64,000 nt of DNA from an uncultured Pelagibacteraceae bacterium. Lineage in GTDB: Bacteria; Pseudomonadota; Alphaproteobacteria; Pelagibacterales; Pelagibacteraceae. The translations under genes were made by a program, and so were the position numbers. The notes beneath the pieces are model-generated. The model ran no database searches. It was not told the DNA's origin and saw nothing but the letters and a program-made list of their open reading frames with translations. Positions 20,951-29,837 of the stretch are shown piece by piece; positions within the stretch are counted from its first letter, which is position 1; the number at the start of each line of letters is the position of its first letter. The stretch covers positions 1-64,000 of the forward strand of contig CACELK010000003.1 in NCBI GenBank assembly GCA_902560245.1. Reading direction: 5' to 3'.

Positions 20951-23342
20951 TTTTTTTTCTTTTTTAGTATTATTATTTATTTTGACTTTATTTATCGAAG
21001 ATAAGGTTAAGGCTCAAGATTTACAATTTAATGCATCAGAAATTCAATCTTTAGAAAAGGGAAATAAAATAATTGCCAAAAACGGTGTTGAAATTAATGA
21101 TCCTAGCGGCATCACAATTAAAGCAGATCAAGCAGAATATGATAAAATCAAATCAGTTATAGTTGCAAAACAAAATGTAAAAATAATTGATAAAAATAGC
21201 GATAATATTTTAATTACAAATGAAGCAATTTATTTAATAAAAAAAAATAAAATTATCTCTAAAAATGAAACTTTAATTAATGTAGAAAATAAATATTTTA
21301 TTGACACGTTTGATATTACTTACGATAGAAACTCAAAAGAAATATTCTCAAAAAATAAAACGATTATTAAAGATAATTTTAAAAATGTTTTAAATTCGAG
21401 TAACTTTAGGTTAACAATAAATGACAAAGTTATTGAAGCCAAAAATATTAAATTAATTGATTATGATTTAAATGAGTATAGTTTTGAAATTGCAAAAATA
21501 AATCTTAAGAACGACGAAATTATTGGAAAAGATTTATCTATTAAATTTAATAGAAAATATTTTAGTCAAAATAACGATCCTAGATTAAAAGCAAATGTGG
21601 TTATAATTGATAAAGAAAAATCAAAATTTAAAAAAGGTGTTTTTACTATTTGTAAAAAAAGAGACGATAAGTGTCCACCATGGGAAATTTTAGCTGAAGA
21701 AATTAATCATGATAAATCTAAAAAATTAATCAATTATAAAAATGCCTGGCTTAAAGTTTATGATATGCCAATTTTATATTTTCCTAAATTTTTTCATCCA
21801 GACCCAACGGTTAAAAGACAGTCTGGATTTTTAATGCCAGTTTTATCTTCATCAAGAAATTTAGGTAATTATATTTCTGTACCCTACTTTCATGTAATCT
21901 CTGATAATAAAGATTTAACTTTTTCTCCAAGATTTTATGATAAAGAGAAAACAATTTATCAAACAGAATACAGGCAAGACAATAAAAATTCTGAACATAT
22001 TGTGGATTTTAGTATACTTAACGAGTCTAGATTTATTCTTAAGGGAGATAAAACAAAAGGTAGTCACTTTTTTTCTAAATCAAATTTTAATACTAACCTA
22101 AACTTTTTTGAAAATTCAAAAATCGATATTGCTATTCAACAAGTTTCAAAAGACACATACCTTAAAACTCATAAGTTAAAATCTCCTCTTATTGGTTCAG
22201 AGTCTTTGTTAAATTCAAAAATCTTATTTGAAGGAGTCAATAATGATTTAAATTTTGATATTTCAGCAGAGGTTTTTGAAGATTTATCTAAAGAGGATTC
22301 GGATAGATATGAATATATTTTTCCAAATTACAATCTAACTAAATATTTTGAAAATAATTTAAATGGAGAGTTATCTTTTACATCTTCAGGTAATAACAAA
22401 ATTTATGATACAAATGTAAAAAATCAAAACATAACAAATGATTTAAATTTTAATTCAAATAAAAAAATATTTGAAGGAGGTTTTGTAACTAGTTATGAAG
22501 TTCTATTAAAAAATTTTAATTCTGATAGCGAAAATACGAATAACAGAAAAAATCAATTAGAGCAAAATTTTCAATCAATAATCAAATACCATATTGAATA
22601 TCCATTAAAAAAAGAAGGAGCAAAATTTGATTCAATTTTAAAACCTATTTTATCAGCTAGATTTAGTCCAAATAAATCAAAAAATTTGAGACCAGAAGAT
22701 AGAATAATTGATTATAATAATATTTTTTCCCTAAACAGAATTGGTTCAAACGAGACAGTTGAGGGTGGACAATCAATCACAATTGGTAATGAATTTAAAA
22801 CTTTTAATAAATCCGATCAGCAAATTTTTTCATTTAATTTAGCAACAGTATTTAGAGACGAGGAGAATCTAGATCTTCCAGAAAAAAGTACTCTAAATAG
22901 AAAAACATCTAATATAGTTGGTGAAATACTTTTGAATCCAAATAACTTTATAGATTTAAAATATGATTTTTCATTAGATAATAATTTGCAAACTCTTAAC
23001 TATAATTTTATAGACGCTACATTAAGTGTAAATAATTTCGTTACGTCTTTTGAATTTTTAGAAAAAAACAATATAATCGGAGAAGAAAGTTATTTTGCTA
23101 ATCAAACTTCATTTAACTTTAATGAAAATAACTCATTAACTCTTGGAATGAGGCAAAATAAACATTTAGATATTAATGAATACTATAATTTAATATATGA
23201 ATACCGAAATGATTGCTTAAAGGCTGCAATCGAGTATAAAAAAGATTATTACGAGGATAGAGATCTAAAACCCCAGGAGCAAATTTTCTTCTCTCTTACA
23301 ATTATGCCATTTGGAGGTGCTAGCAGCCCAAATCTTAAGTAA
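20940..23342 (+). CDS. lptD: LPS-assembly protein LptD
   Basis: Outer-membrane beta-barrel that inserts lipopolysaccharide into the outer leaflet. A signal peptide (about 1-25, ending near VKAQ) is followed by an OstA/LptA-like jellyroll (NGVEINDPSGITIKADQAEY and KIISKNETLI repeats). The conserved CKKRDDKCPPWEI with YFPKFFHPDPTVKRQSGF marks the LptD domain, and the barrel follows to the C-terminus. Length 800. A Cys pair at about 238/245 and a late Cys near 760 could give the inter-domain disulfides known in this family. Surface loops are Asn/Lys-rich. Confidence 0.92.
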   Translation: MKNNFFSFLVLLFILTLFIEDKVKAQDLQFNASEIQSLEKGNKIIAKNGVEINDPSGITIKADQAEYDKIKSVIVAKQNVKIIDKNSDNILITNEAIYLIKKNKIISKNETLINVENKYFIDTFDITYDRNSKEIFSKNKTIIKDNFKNVLNSSNFRLTINDKVIEAKNIKLIDYDLNEYSFEIAKINLKNDEIIGKDLSIKFNRKYFSQNNDPRLKANVVIIDKEKSKFKKGVFTICKKRDDKCPPWEILAEEINHDKSKKLINYKNAWLKVYDMPILYFPKFFHPDPTVKRQSGFLMPVLSSSRNLGNYISVPYFHVISDNKDLTFSPRFYDKEKTIYQTEYRQDNKNSEHIVDFSILNESRFILKGDKTKGSHFFSKSNFNTNLNFFENSKIDIAIQQVSKDTYLKTHKLKSPLIGSESLLNSKILFEGVNNDLNFDISAEVFEDLSKEDSDRYEYIFPNYNLTKYFENNLNGELSFTSSGNNKIYDTNVKNQNITNDLNFNSNKKIFEGGFVTSYEVLLKNFNSDSENTNNRKNQLEQNFQSIIKYHIEYPLKKEGAKFDSILKPILSARFSPNKSKNLRPEDRIIDYNNIFSLNRIGSNETVEGGQSITIGNEFKTFNKSDQQIFSFNLATVFRDEENLDLPEKSTLNRKTSNIVGEILLNPNNFIDLKYDFSLDNNLQTLNYNFIDATLSVNNFVTSFEFLEKNNIIGEESYFANQTSFNFNENNSLTLGMRQNKHLDINEYYNLIYEYRNDCLKAAIEYKKDYYEDRDLKPQEQIFFSLTIMPFGGASSPNLK

Positions 23343-23344
23343 AA

Positions 23345-24286
23345 ATGATTAGACTTCAAACAAATTTTATTATCACAATATTATTTTTCATATTTTTTTT
23401 TAATAAAATATTAAATGCATCCTCAAATTTTTTCATAGTAACAAAGATAGATAATGAGATAATTACAAACATTGATATAGCTAAGGAAGTAAATTATTTG
23501 ATCGCTTTAAATAATGATTTAGAAAAGATTGATAACAAATCTCTAGTAAATTTAGCAAGAGACTCACTTATTAGAGAAAAAGTTAAAAAAAATGAATTAA
23601 AAAAAAATTTTAAAAGCTTTAATGTAAATGAAGATGTTATTAAACAACTTATAGAAAATTTTTATAAAAGACTTAAACTTAATACGATTGATGAATTTAG
23701 GAACTATTTAAATAATTATAATGTTAATCTATCAGCAGTAGAAAGTAAAATTAGAATAGAAATTTTATGGAACAATTTAATTTATAACAAATATGCCAAC
23801 CAAATTAATATTAATAAAAAGGAATTAGAGAAGAAAATTAATAAAAAAAGAGATAATGAAATTAAAAAATATTTACTTTCTGAAATATTATTTTCTACAG
23901 AAAAAACAAAAGATTTTGAAAAATTAAATAATGAAATAAGAAAAAAAATCTTAGAGAATGGTTTTAAAACTGCAGCAAATATTTACAGCAAATCTGATAC
24001 TTCTAAATTTGGTGGAAGAATAGGTTTTATTGAGGAAAGTCAACTCTCAAAAAATATTCTTGATAAGTTAAATCTTCTTAATATAGGTGAAATAACAGAT
24101 ACTATAAAAGTGCCAAACGGATATTTAATTTTGAAATTAAATGAAATAAAAATAGAAAAAGTTGAAAAGGATTTTAAAAAAGAGCTAGATAATTTAATAA
24201 GATTTGAGACTGACAGACAATTAAATCAATTTTCAATGATATATTATAATAAAATTAAACTTAATACAAAAATAATAAATGAGTGA
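23345..24286 (+). CDS. SurA-like periplasmic peptidyl-prolyl isomerase/chaperone
   Basis: Probable outer-membrane protein chaperone. Signal peptide about 5-27. The SurA-type N-terminal domain begins at IVTKIDNEIITNIDIAKEVN and a single parvulin-like PPIase domain lies at about 175-290 (LSEILFSTEKT, then GGRIGFIEESQLSKNILDKL and PNGYLILKLNEIK). At 313 residues it is shorter than E. coli SurA, which has two parvulin domains. It sits between lptD and pdxA, the classical surA position, and overlaps pdxA by 8 bp. The family call is good; the exact SurA role is inferred from context. Confidence 0.82.
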   Translation: MIRLQTNFIITILFFIFFFNKILNASSNFFIVTKIDNEIITNIDIAKEVNYLIALNNDLEKIDNKSLVNLARDSLIREKVKKNELKKNFKSFNVNEDVIKQLIENFYKRLKLNTIDEFRNYLNNYNVNLSAVESKIRIEILWNNLIYNKYANQININKKELEKKINKKRDNEIKKYLLSEILFSTEKTKDFEKLNNEIRKKILENGFKTAANIYSKSDTSKFGGRIGFIEESQLSKNILDKLNLLNIGEITDTIKVPNGYLILKLNEIKIEKVEKDFKKELDNLIRFETDRQLNQFSMIYYNKIKLNTKIINE

Positions 24287-25253
24287 ATACAATATAATAA
24301 TTGCGGGAGAGCCATATAGTATTTTTTTAGAAATTCTATTTAAATCTATCAAACTTAAAAAAATTAAAAAACCTTTTTTATTAATCTGCTCAAAAAAATT
24401 ACTAATTTCACAAATGAAAATACTTAAATTCAAAAATAAAATTAATGTTATTAATAAAAATGAAATTGAAAATATTAAATTAAAAAAAAATCATATAAAT
24501 ATTTTAGATGTTAAATTTAAATTTAATAAAACTTTTGACAAGATTTCGAATAAGTCTTCAAAATATATTACAAATTGTATTAATGAAGGATTTATTTTAT
24601 TAAAAAAAAAAAAATCAAAAATTTTAATAAATGGACCTATATCAAAAAAACATTTTTTAAAAAAAAAATATTTAGGAATGACTGAATATATTGCAGAAAA
24701 ATCAAAAAAGAAGGGCAAAGAAATTATGCTTATTTATAATAAAAAATTATCGGTTAGCCCTATAACAACCCACCTTCCATTAAAAGAAGTTAGTAAAAAT
24801 ATTAGTCAGTCAAAAATAATAAAAAGTGTTTTAACAATAGAGGCTTTTTTTAAAAAAAAACTTAAAATAAAACCAAAATTTGCGATTACCGGATTAAATC
24901 CTCATTGTGAAACTAATAAAAAATTTTCTGAAGAAGAAAAAATTATAATGCCGGCCATCAGAAGTTTAAAAAAGAAAAAAATTAATATAAAAGGCCCTTA
25001 TCCCGCTGATACAATTTTTTTAAAAAAAAATATCAGAAAATTCAATATTGTAATCGGCATGTATCATGATCAAGTTTTGACACCTATCAAAACTTTGTAT
25101 GGATTTAGCGCTGTAAATATTACTCTTGGACTTCCTTTCTTAAGAATTACACCTGATCATGGGCCAAACAATATAATGTTAGGAAAAAATAAATCTGATC
25201 CTGCAAGTTTGGTTGAAATATTTAAGCTCTTAAATCAAATACGTGAAAATTAA
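24279..25253 (+). CDS. pdxA: 4-hydroxythreonine-4-phosphate dehydrogenase
   Basis: Step in de novo pyridoxal 5-phosphate synthesis (DXP-dependent route). Family blocks are NGPISKKHF, MTEYIAEKS, NPHCETNKKFSEEE (metal His) and YHDQVLTPIKTLYG followed by LPFLRITPDHGP (metal His and substrate binding). The N-terminus is shortened and Lys-rich; total 324 residues. It overlaps surA and rsmA (11 bp), continuing the conserved surA-pdxA-rsmA order. An intact pdxA implies at least part of the DXP-dependent B6 pathway is kept. Confidence 0.93.
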   Translation: MSEYNIIIAGEPYSIFLEILFKSIKLKKIKKPFLLICSKKLLISQMKILKFKNKINVINKNEIENIKLKKNHINILDVKFKFNKTFDKISNKSSKYITNCINEGFILLKKKKSKILINGPISKKHFLKKKYLGMTEYIAEKSKKKGKEIMLIYNKKLSVSPITTHLPLKEVSKNISQSKIIKSVLTIEAFFKKKLKIKPKFAITGLNPHCETNKKFSEEEKIIMPAIRSLKKKKINIKGPYPADTIFLKKNIRKFNIVIGMYHDQVLTPIKTLYGFSAVNITLGLPFLRITPDHGPNNIMLGKNKSDPASLVEIFKLLNQIREN

Positions 25254-26031
25254 AGCAAAAAAAAGTTTAGGACAAAATTTTTTAATTGATAAAAATACTC
25301 TTCAAAAAATAGTAGATGTTGAAAATATAATCAACACTAGTAGCGTTCTAGAGGTTGGAGCTGGTACGGGAAATTTAACTGAGTTTATTTTAGAAAAAAA
25401 ACCAAAAAAAATATTTATAATAGAAAAGGATGAAAAACTTGTTAAAAAATTAGAGGAAAAATTTGGTAAAAAAATAGAAATAATAAACAAAGATGTTTTA
25501 GATGTTTCTGAACATTTAATTTCTCCAGAAAAATTGATAGTTTACGGAAACTTACCTTATAATATATCTACCCAAATTCTATCAAAATGGATTACTAATA
25601 ATAAAAATAATTGGTATATAAGTTTTGTTTTAATGTTTCAAAAAGAAGTCGCCGATAGAATTTTAGCAAAGGTAAATTCAAAAAATTATGGAAGAATATC
25701 TATCCTATCAAATTGGAAACTTAATGTTAAAAAAGTTGTAGATATAAATTCTTCATGTTTTATGCCTAGACCTAGAGTTCAAAGTACACTATTAAAATTT
25801 ACTCCTAAACAAAAAGTGATTACTTTAAAAAATTCCAAAAATCTTGAAATTATTACAAGGATTTTTTTTAACCAAAGGAGGAAAAAAATTAAAAAACCTT
25901 TAAATCAATTATTTAAAAATCCGGACAAAATAATTGAAAAATTTAAACTTAATATAAATTTAAGACCTCAAAATCTTGCTCCTGAGGTTTATTATGGGCT
26001 AGCACAAGAATATGAAAACTTAGGAAATTAG
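25243..26031 (+). CDS. rsmA: 16S rRNA (adenine1518/1519-N6)-dimethyltransferase
   Basis: Dimethylates two adjacent adenines in the 3' hairpin of 16S rRNA (KsgA). GTG start at 25243 inside the pdxA end. The N-terminus [15 protein letters not shown] is diagnostic, followed by the SAM motif [16 protein letters not shown] and the catalytic [28 protein letters not shown] is the C-domain hallmark. Length 262. It converges with gmk, overlapping by 12 bp. Confidence 0.96.
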   Translation: MKIKAKKSLGQNFLIDKNTLQKIVDVENIINTSSVLEVGAGTGNLTEFILEKKPKKIFIIEKDEKLVKKLEEKFGKKIEIINKDVLDVSEHLISPEKLIVYGNLPYNISTQILSKWITNNKNNWYISFVLMFQKEVADRILAKVNSKNYGRISILSNWKLNVKKVVDINSSCFMPRPRVQSTLLKFTPKQKVITLKNSKNLEIITRIFFNQRRKKIKKPLNQLFKNPDKIIEKFKLNINLRPQNLAPEVYYGLAQEYENLGN

Positions 26032-26652
26032 TTTATTAACATGATCTTTAATAAACTGAATATCGTACTTAATTTTTTTTTCATTGTCTTCAGATTCGAT
26101 TAATTCACATATTTTTTCTAAACATTTTTCAAGATGATCATTTATTACGACATAATCATAGTTGGTCCAATGAAGAACATCTTTGTTAAATTCTTTCATT
26201 CTTTCCTCAACTATTATTTTATCTTCCATATGTCTTTTTGAAAGCCTTGTAAATAAAACCTCTCTAGATGGTGGTAATAGAAAAAAAGTAATTAAATTAT
26301 ATTTTAGTCTTTTATTTTTTATTTGTTGAGCTCCTTGCCAATCAATATCAAATATAACATTTTGTCCATCATCTAATTTTTCTTTTACTGGTTTAAGAGT
26401 TGTGCCGTAAAAATTATTAAAAACTTTAGCATGCTCTAAAAATTCACCCTTATTAATTAAGTCTTTGAAATTTTTTTCGTTCGTAAAATAGTAGTCTTTT
26501 CCAGATTTTTCGTTTTGCCTAGGACTTCTTGTGGTGTGTGATATAGATATTTGATAATCTTTTTTTTCGGCTATTAGTTTTACAAGAGTAGTTTTGCCTG
26601 CACCAGAAGGCGATGATAGAATAATCATTTTACCATCTTTACTGGATGACAT
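26020..26652 (-). CDS. gmk: Guanylate kinase
   Basis: Phosphorylates GMP to GDP. P-loop [17 protein letters not shown]-binding [20 protein letters not shown] and [12 protein letters not shown] are all visible, with the lid [12 protein letters not shown]. Length 210. It starts 10 bp after the acpP stop; in many proteobacteria fabF and mltG lie in this spot, so the direct acpP-gmk junction is unusual. Start ATG 26652; an alternative ATG eight codons in (MIILSSPSG) is closer to the family N-terminus. Confidence 0.96.
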   Translation of the reverse strand: MSSSKDGKMIILSSPSGAGKTTLVKLIAEKKDYQISISHTTRSPRQNEKSGKDYYFTNEKNFKDLINKGEFLEHAKVFNNFYGTTLKPVKEKLDDGQNVIFDIDWQGAQQIKNKRLKYNLITFFLLPPSREVLFTRLSKRHMEDKIIVEERMKEFNKDVLHWTNYDYVVINDHLEKCLEKICELIESEDNEKKIKYDIQFIKDHVNKLIS

Positions 26653-26662
26653 TTAAATATTT

Positions 26663-26902
26663 TTAATTACTTTTACTCTCAATAAATTTAATTGCATCAC
26701 TTACAGTTAAAATTTTTTCAGCCTCACTATCAGAGATCTCTGAACCAAACTCCTCCTCAAATGCCATAACCAATTCCACTGTATCTAAACTGTCTGCCCC
26801 TAAGTCATCTATAAAACTTGACTCATCAGTTACTTTTGCCTCGTCTATCCCTAGGTGATCCGCAACTATTTTTTTTACTTTGCTTGAAATATCATCTGAC
26901 AT
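26663..26902 (-). CDS. acpP: Acyl carrier protein
   Basis: Carries growing acyl chains on a phosphopantetheine arm. Only 79 residues and strongly acidic, with the attachment serine in [20 protein letters not shown]. It follows fabG (49-bp gap) and has a clear AAGGA ribosome-binding site (bases 26908-26912) six bases before the start. The short leader also holds an AT-only inverted repeat (TTAATA-GAT-TATTAA, 26928-26942), too weak to call a terminator. Acp is usually made in excess of its neighbours, so an internal promoter is plausible. Confidence 0.97.
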   Translation of the reverse strand: MSDDISSKVKKIVADHLGIDEAKVTDESSFIDDLGADSLDTVELVMAFEEEFGSEISDSEAEKILTVSDAIKFIESKSN

Positions 26903-26951
26903 ATTAATCCTTTTTGTTATATTTTTGTTAATAGATTATTAATCATTTTTG

Positions 26952-27686
26952 TCAAGCCATATACATACCTCCATTAACATGTATTGTTTCCCCTGTGATA
27001 TAGGCTGCCGCATCAGAAGATAAAAAAGCTACAGTATTTGATACATCCTCCCCTGTTCCAAGTTTGCTCATTGGGATTCTTGATGTCAAAACAGCTTTGA
27101 TACTTTCAACTATTTTATCAGTCATTTTTGATTGTATAAATCCAGGTGAGACACAATTTATTGTAATATTTTTTTTTGCATATTCAATTGCTAAACTTTT
27201 TGACATTGCAACCATTCCCGCCTTTGATGCCGAGTAATTTGATTGTCCTAAATTTCCAGTATGACCAACTATAGAAGTTATATTCACAATTCTTCCATAT
27301 TTATTTTTTAACATTTTTTTTATTGCGTGCTTACATAAGTAAAAAGTAGATGTTAAATTTATATCTATTACTTTTTTCCACTCCTCATCTTTCATTCTAA
27401 GTGACAAATTATCCATAGTTATTCCAGCATTATTTATTAAGACATCTAATCCAACTAATTGAGAATAAACGTTTTCAATAAACTCCTCTATTTTTGAATG
27501 ATCAGATATATCAAACTTAAGAACGTTTAAAGATGGATATTCTTTTTTTAAGGAGTCAAGTTTCTCTGAATTTGTTCCCGTTGCTAAAACTGTTCCATCT
27601 AAAGATAAGAATTTTTTAACGAGTGCATTCCCTATTCCTCCAGTGGCACCCGTTACAAGTATTTTTTTTCCCTTAAAATTAATCAT
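26952..27686 (-). CDS. fabG: 3-oxoacyl-[acyl-carrier-protein] reductase
   Basis: NADPH-dependent reduction of 3-ketoacyl-ACP. Short-chain dehydrogenase with cofactor motif VTGATGGIGNALVK, NNAGITMDN, the catalytic Ser in ITSIVGHTGNLGQ and YSASKAG (Tyr/Lys). The C-terminus HVNGGMYMA is typical of FabG. Length 244. It overlaps fabD by 8 bp in the fabD-fabG-acpP order. Confidence 0.96.
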   Translation of the reverse strand: MINFKGKKILVTGATGGIGNALVKKFLSLDGTVLATGTNSEKLDSLKKEYPSLNVLKFDISDHSKIEEFIENVYSQLVGLDVLINNAGITMDNLSLRMKDEEWKKVIDINLTSTFYLCKHAIKKMLKNKYGRIVNITSIVGHTGNLGQSNYSASKAGMVAMSKSLAIEYAKKNITINCVSPGFIQSKMTDKIVESIKAVLTSRIPMSKLGTGEDVSNTVAFLSSDAAAYITGETIHVNGGMYMA

Positions 27687-28611
27687 CTATTTTAATTATA
27701 TTTATATCTTCTTCTTTATTTATTGCACTAACTTTTATATTTCTATCTATCCTTTTAACTAAACCAGACAAAATTTTTCCTGGTCCTATCTCAATAAACT
27801 GATTTACTCCTTCTTTGATCATATACTGAACGCTCTCCCTCCAACGTACCCTACTTTCAATTTGTTTTATTAACAAATCTTTTAAAAGAGATTTATCATT
27901 TATTTCGGCTCCTGTAACATTAGAAATTAATGTATTTTTAAAGTTTTCAAATTTCAATTTTTGAATTTCTTTTTGCATTATAATAGTTGCTTTATTCATT
28001 AGATTGCAATGAAAAGGAGCGCTAACAGATAGTTTTATATTTTTTATTTTTTCTGAAGTTAAATCTAAGGAAAGTTTATTTATATCATCTATTTTTCCAC
28101 TAACAACTATCTGACCAATTGAGTTATCATTAGCAACATAACAAACATATTTATCTTTGTTTTCATCTAAAGTTTTTTCTATTGTTTCAATTTTAGTCCC
28201 TAGTATAGCTATCATAGCACCTTCTCCTTTTGGAACTGCACTCTGCATCGCTTTTCCTCTTATCTTTAAAATTTTTAAGGTACTAGCAAAATCTATAGAT
28301 CCTGCGCATGCCAAGGCTGTATATTCTCCAAGAGAATGTCCAGCAAAAAATTTTGCTTTATGTAAATCAACCTCAAATCTTTGAATTAAAATTTGAAAAA
28401 TAGCATAACTAACTAAAAAAATCGCAGGCTGAGTATTTTCAGTTAAATCTAACTGGTCTTTTGGACCTTCTAAAATAAGTTTCGAAATAGGAAAATTCAG
28501 AATTTCATCAGCTTCTTTATAAAGTTTTTTAAATAAGTCAAACTTATTATAAAACTCAGATGCCATACCTATTGATTGAGACCCTTGACCTGGAAAAATA
28601 ACAGAAAACAT
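27679..28611 (-). CDS. fabD: Malonyl-CoA:ACP transacylase
   Basis: Loads malonyl units onto ACP. Visible are FPGQGSQSIGMASEFY, the nucleophile serine in FAGHSLGEYTALACAG, the catalytic His in SAPFHCNLM, and IEIGPGKILSGLVKR. Length 310. It is the first gene of the fabD-fabG-acpP-gmk unit and diverges from rpsF across 75 bp. Confidence 0.96.
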   Translation of the reverse strand: MFSVIFPGQGSQSIGMASEFYNKFDLFKKLYKEADEILNFPISKLILEGPKDQLDLTENTQPAIFLVSYAIFQILIQRFEVDLHKAKFFAGHSLGEYTALACAGSIDFASTLKILKIRGKAMQSAVPKGEGAMIAILGTKIETIEKTLDENKDKYVCYVANDNSIGQIVVSGKIDDINKLSLDLTSEKIKNIKLSVSAPFHCNLMNKATIIMQKEIQKLKFENFKNTLISNVTGAEINDKSLLKDLLIKQIESRVRWRESVQYMIKEGVNQFIEIGPGKILSGLVKRIDRNIKVSAINKEEDINIIKIDD

Positions 28612-28648
28612 TAAATATTTAAATTTTTATGTATTGTAATTAAACAAT

Positions 28649-28654
28649 TATAAT
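28649..28654 (+). promoter_or_regulatory. Possible -10 element for the rpsF operon
   Basis: A perfect TATAAT lies 33 bp before the rpsF start in the fabD/rpsF divergent gap. I see no good TTGACA-like element at 16-18 bp spacing, so only the -10 box is suggested. In such AT-rich DNA chance matches are common. Confidence 0.3.
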
Positions 28655-28686
28655 AGTATATCCTCATTTTTTATAAAAGATCTATT

Positions 28687-29028
28687 ATGAATTTATACGA
28701 ACATACAATTGTTGCAAGACAGGATATGAGTTCCAGTCAAATTAAACAGATTACAGAGAAATATTCAAAAATAGTTGAAAAAAATGATGGTAGTATTGTT
28801 AAAACTGAAAGCTGGGGGCTTATAAATTTATCATATATAATTAAAAAAAATAAAAAAGGTAACTACATCCATTTAAAATTTAAAGGAAATGGTAAAATTG
28901 TTAATGAACTAGAGAAAAGTGAAAGAATAGATAAAAATCTTTTGAAATTTCTTACTGTAAAAGTAAAAAAATTTGATCTTGAAACTAACTATTTCGAACA
29001 AAAAGAAAGTATAGAAAAGAAAAATTAA
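28687..29028 (+). CDS. rpsF: 30S ribosomal protein bS6
   Basis: Binds bS18 on the 30S platform. The N-terminus [20 protein letters not shown] and the core ETESWG-like [20 protein letters not shown] match bS6. Length 113. It is the first gene of the conserved rpsF-rpsR-rplI-dnaB block; the protein product of the next gene is its direct binding partner. Confidence 0.96.
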   Translation: MNLYEHTIVARQDMSSSQIKQITEKYSKIVEKNDGSIVKTESWGLINLSYIIKKNKKGNYIHLKFKGNGKIVNELEKSERIDKNLLKFLTVKVKKFDLETNYFEQKESIEKKN

Positions 29029-29033
29029 TTAAA

Positions 29034-29312
29034 ATGTTTAAAAAAAAAAGATCATCTGGACAAAAAAATAAACAACAAAGCAGTTTTTCAAAGTTAAGTA
29101 TTTTTCAACCTAATAAATATAAATTTAAAAAATCATGCCCCTTATCAATCAAAGGAGCACCAAAAGTTGATTATAAAAATATAAAACTTTTGAAAAAATA
29201 TGTTTCTGAGAATGGAAAAATACTCCCATCAAGAATAACTAATGTAAGTCAAAAAAAACAAAGGGAATTATCTCTTTCTATTAAGAGAGCGAGAAATTTA
29301 GCGTTAATTTAA
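29034..29312 (+). CDS. rpsR: 30S ribosomal protein bS18
   Basis: Small basic 30S protein of 92 residues that pairs with bS6. The signature is [20 protein letters not shown] followed by [21 protein letters not shown]. The N-terminal 30 residues are an unusually Lys/Gln/Ser-rich extension. It begins 5 bp after rpsF, and its last base is the first base of rplI (TAATG overlap). Confidence 0.96.
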   Translation: MFKKKRSSGQKNKQQSSFSKLSIFQPNKYKFKKSCPLSIKGAPKVDYKNIKLLKKYVSENGKILPSRITNVSQKKQRELSLSIKRARNLALI

Positions 29313-29770
29313 TGAAAGTAATATTGCTTGAAAATTTGAGAAAAATTGGGTCGATTGGCGACATTATAGATGTTAGGAGAGGTTTTGCTAGAAACTTTTT
29401 AATCGCAAATAAAAAGGCGCTTTATGCTTCCAAAGAAAATATAAATGAAGTTAATAAAATTAAAACACAATTGGGAAAAAAAGATCAAGAAAAAATGAAA
29501 GATGCAAAAAAAATTTTTGAAAAAATTAATAAAAAAAAATTTACAGTTAAAAAATTAAGTACAGAAAATAATGAATTATATGGATCTGTAAAGCCAACTG
29601 AAATTTCTAAAATAATTCTTGAGATAGAAAATTTAGAAATAAAACCTTCGATGATACAACTGACAAAAGAAATAAAATCTTTAGGTGATTATAAAGTAAA
29701 AATTGATCTCCATTCTCAAATACAAGCTATAATAGATATCAAAGTTATAGCTGAAGAGACCGTTCAATAA
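29312..29770 (+). CDS. rplI: 50S ribosomal protein bL9
   Basis: Elongated 50S stalk-base protein. The N-terminal domain [20 protein letters not shown] then VRRGFARNFLIANKKAL is diagnostic; a long connecting helix and the C-terminal domain (LYGSVKPTEISKII) follow. Length 152, full size. The 67-bp gap to dnaB is T-rich with no strong hairpin. Confidence 0.96.
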   Translation: MKVILLENLRKIGSIGDIIDVRRGFARNFLIANKKALYASKENINEVNKIKTQLGKKDQEKMKDAKKIFEKINKKKFTVKKLSTENNELYGSVKPTEISKIILEIENLEIKPSMIQLTKEIKSLGDYKVKIDLHSQIQAIIDIKVIAEETVQ

Positions 29771-29837
29771 TTATACAATTTTTTCCCCAATATATTTTTT
29801 ATATTTTTTTTAGTTTTTTTTAATGTAAAAAAAAGGA

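Noticed and set aside
24596-24672. Long poly-A runs in pdxA suggesting a frameshifted pseudogene
   Set aside because: The reading frame and downstream motifs remain intact; such runs are normal in this genome.
29771-29837. Possible terminator between rplI and dnaB
   Set aside because: T-rich but without a hairpin; nothing more than base composition.
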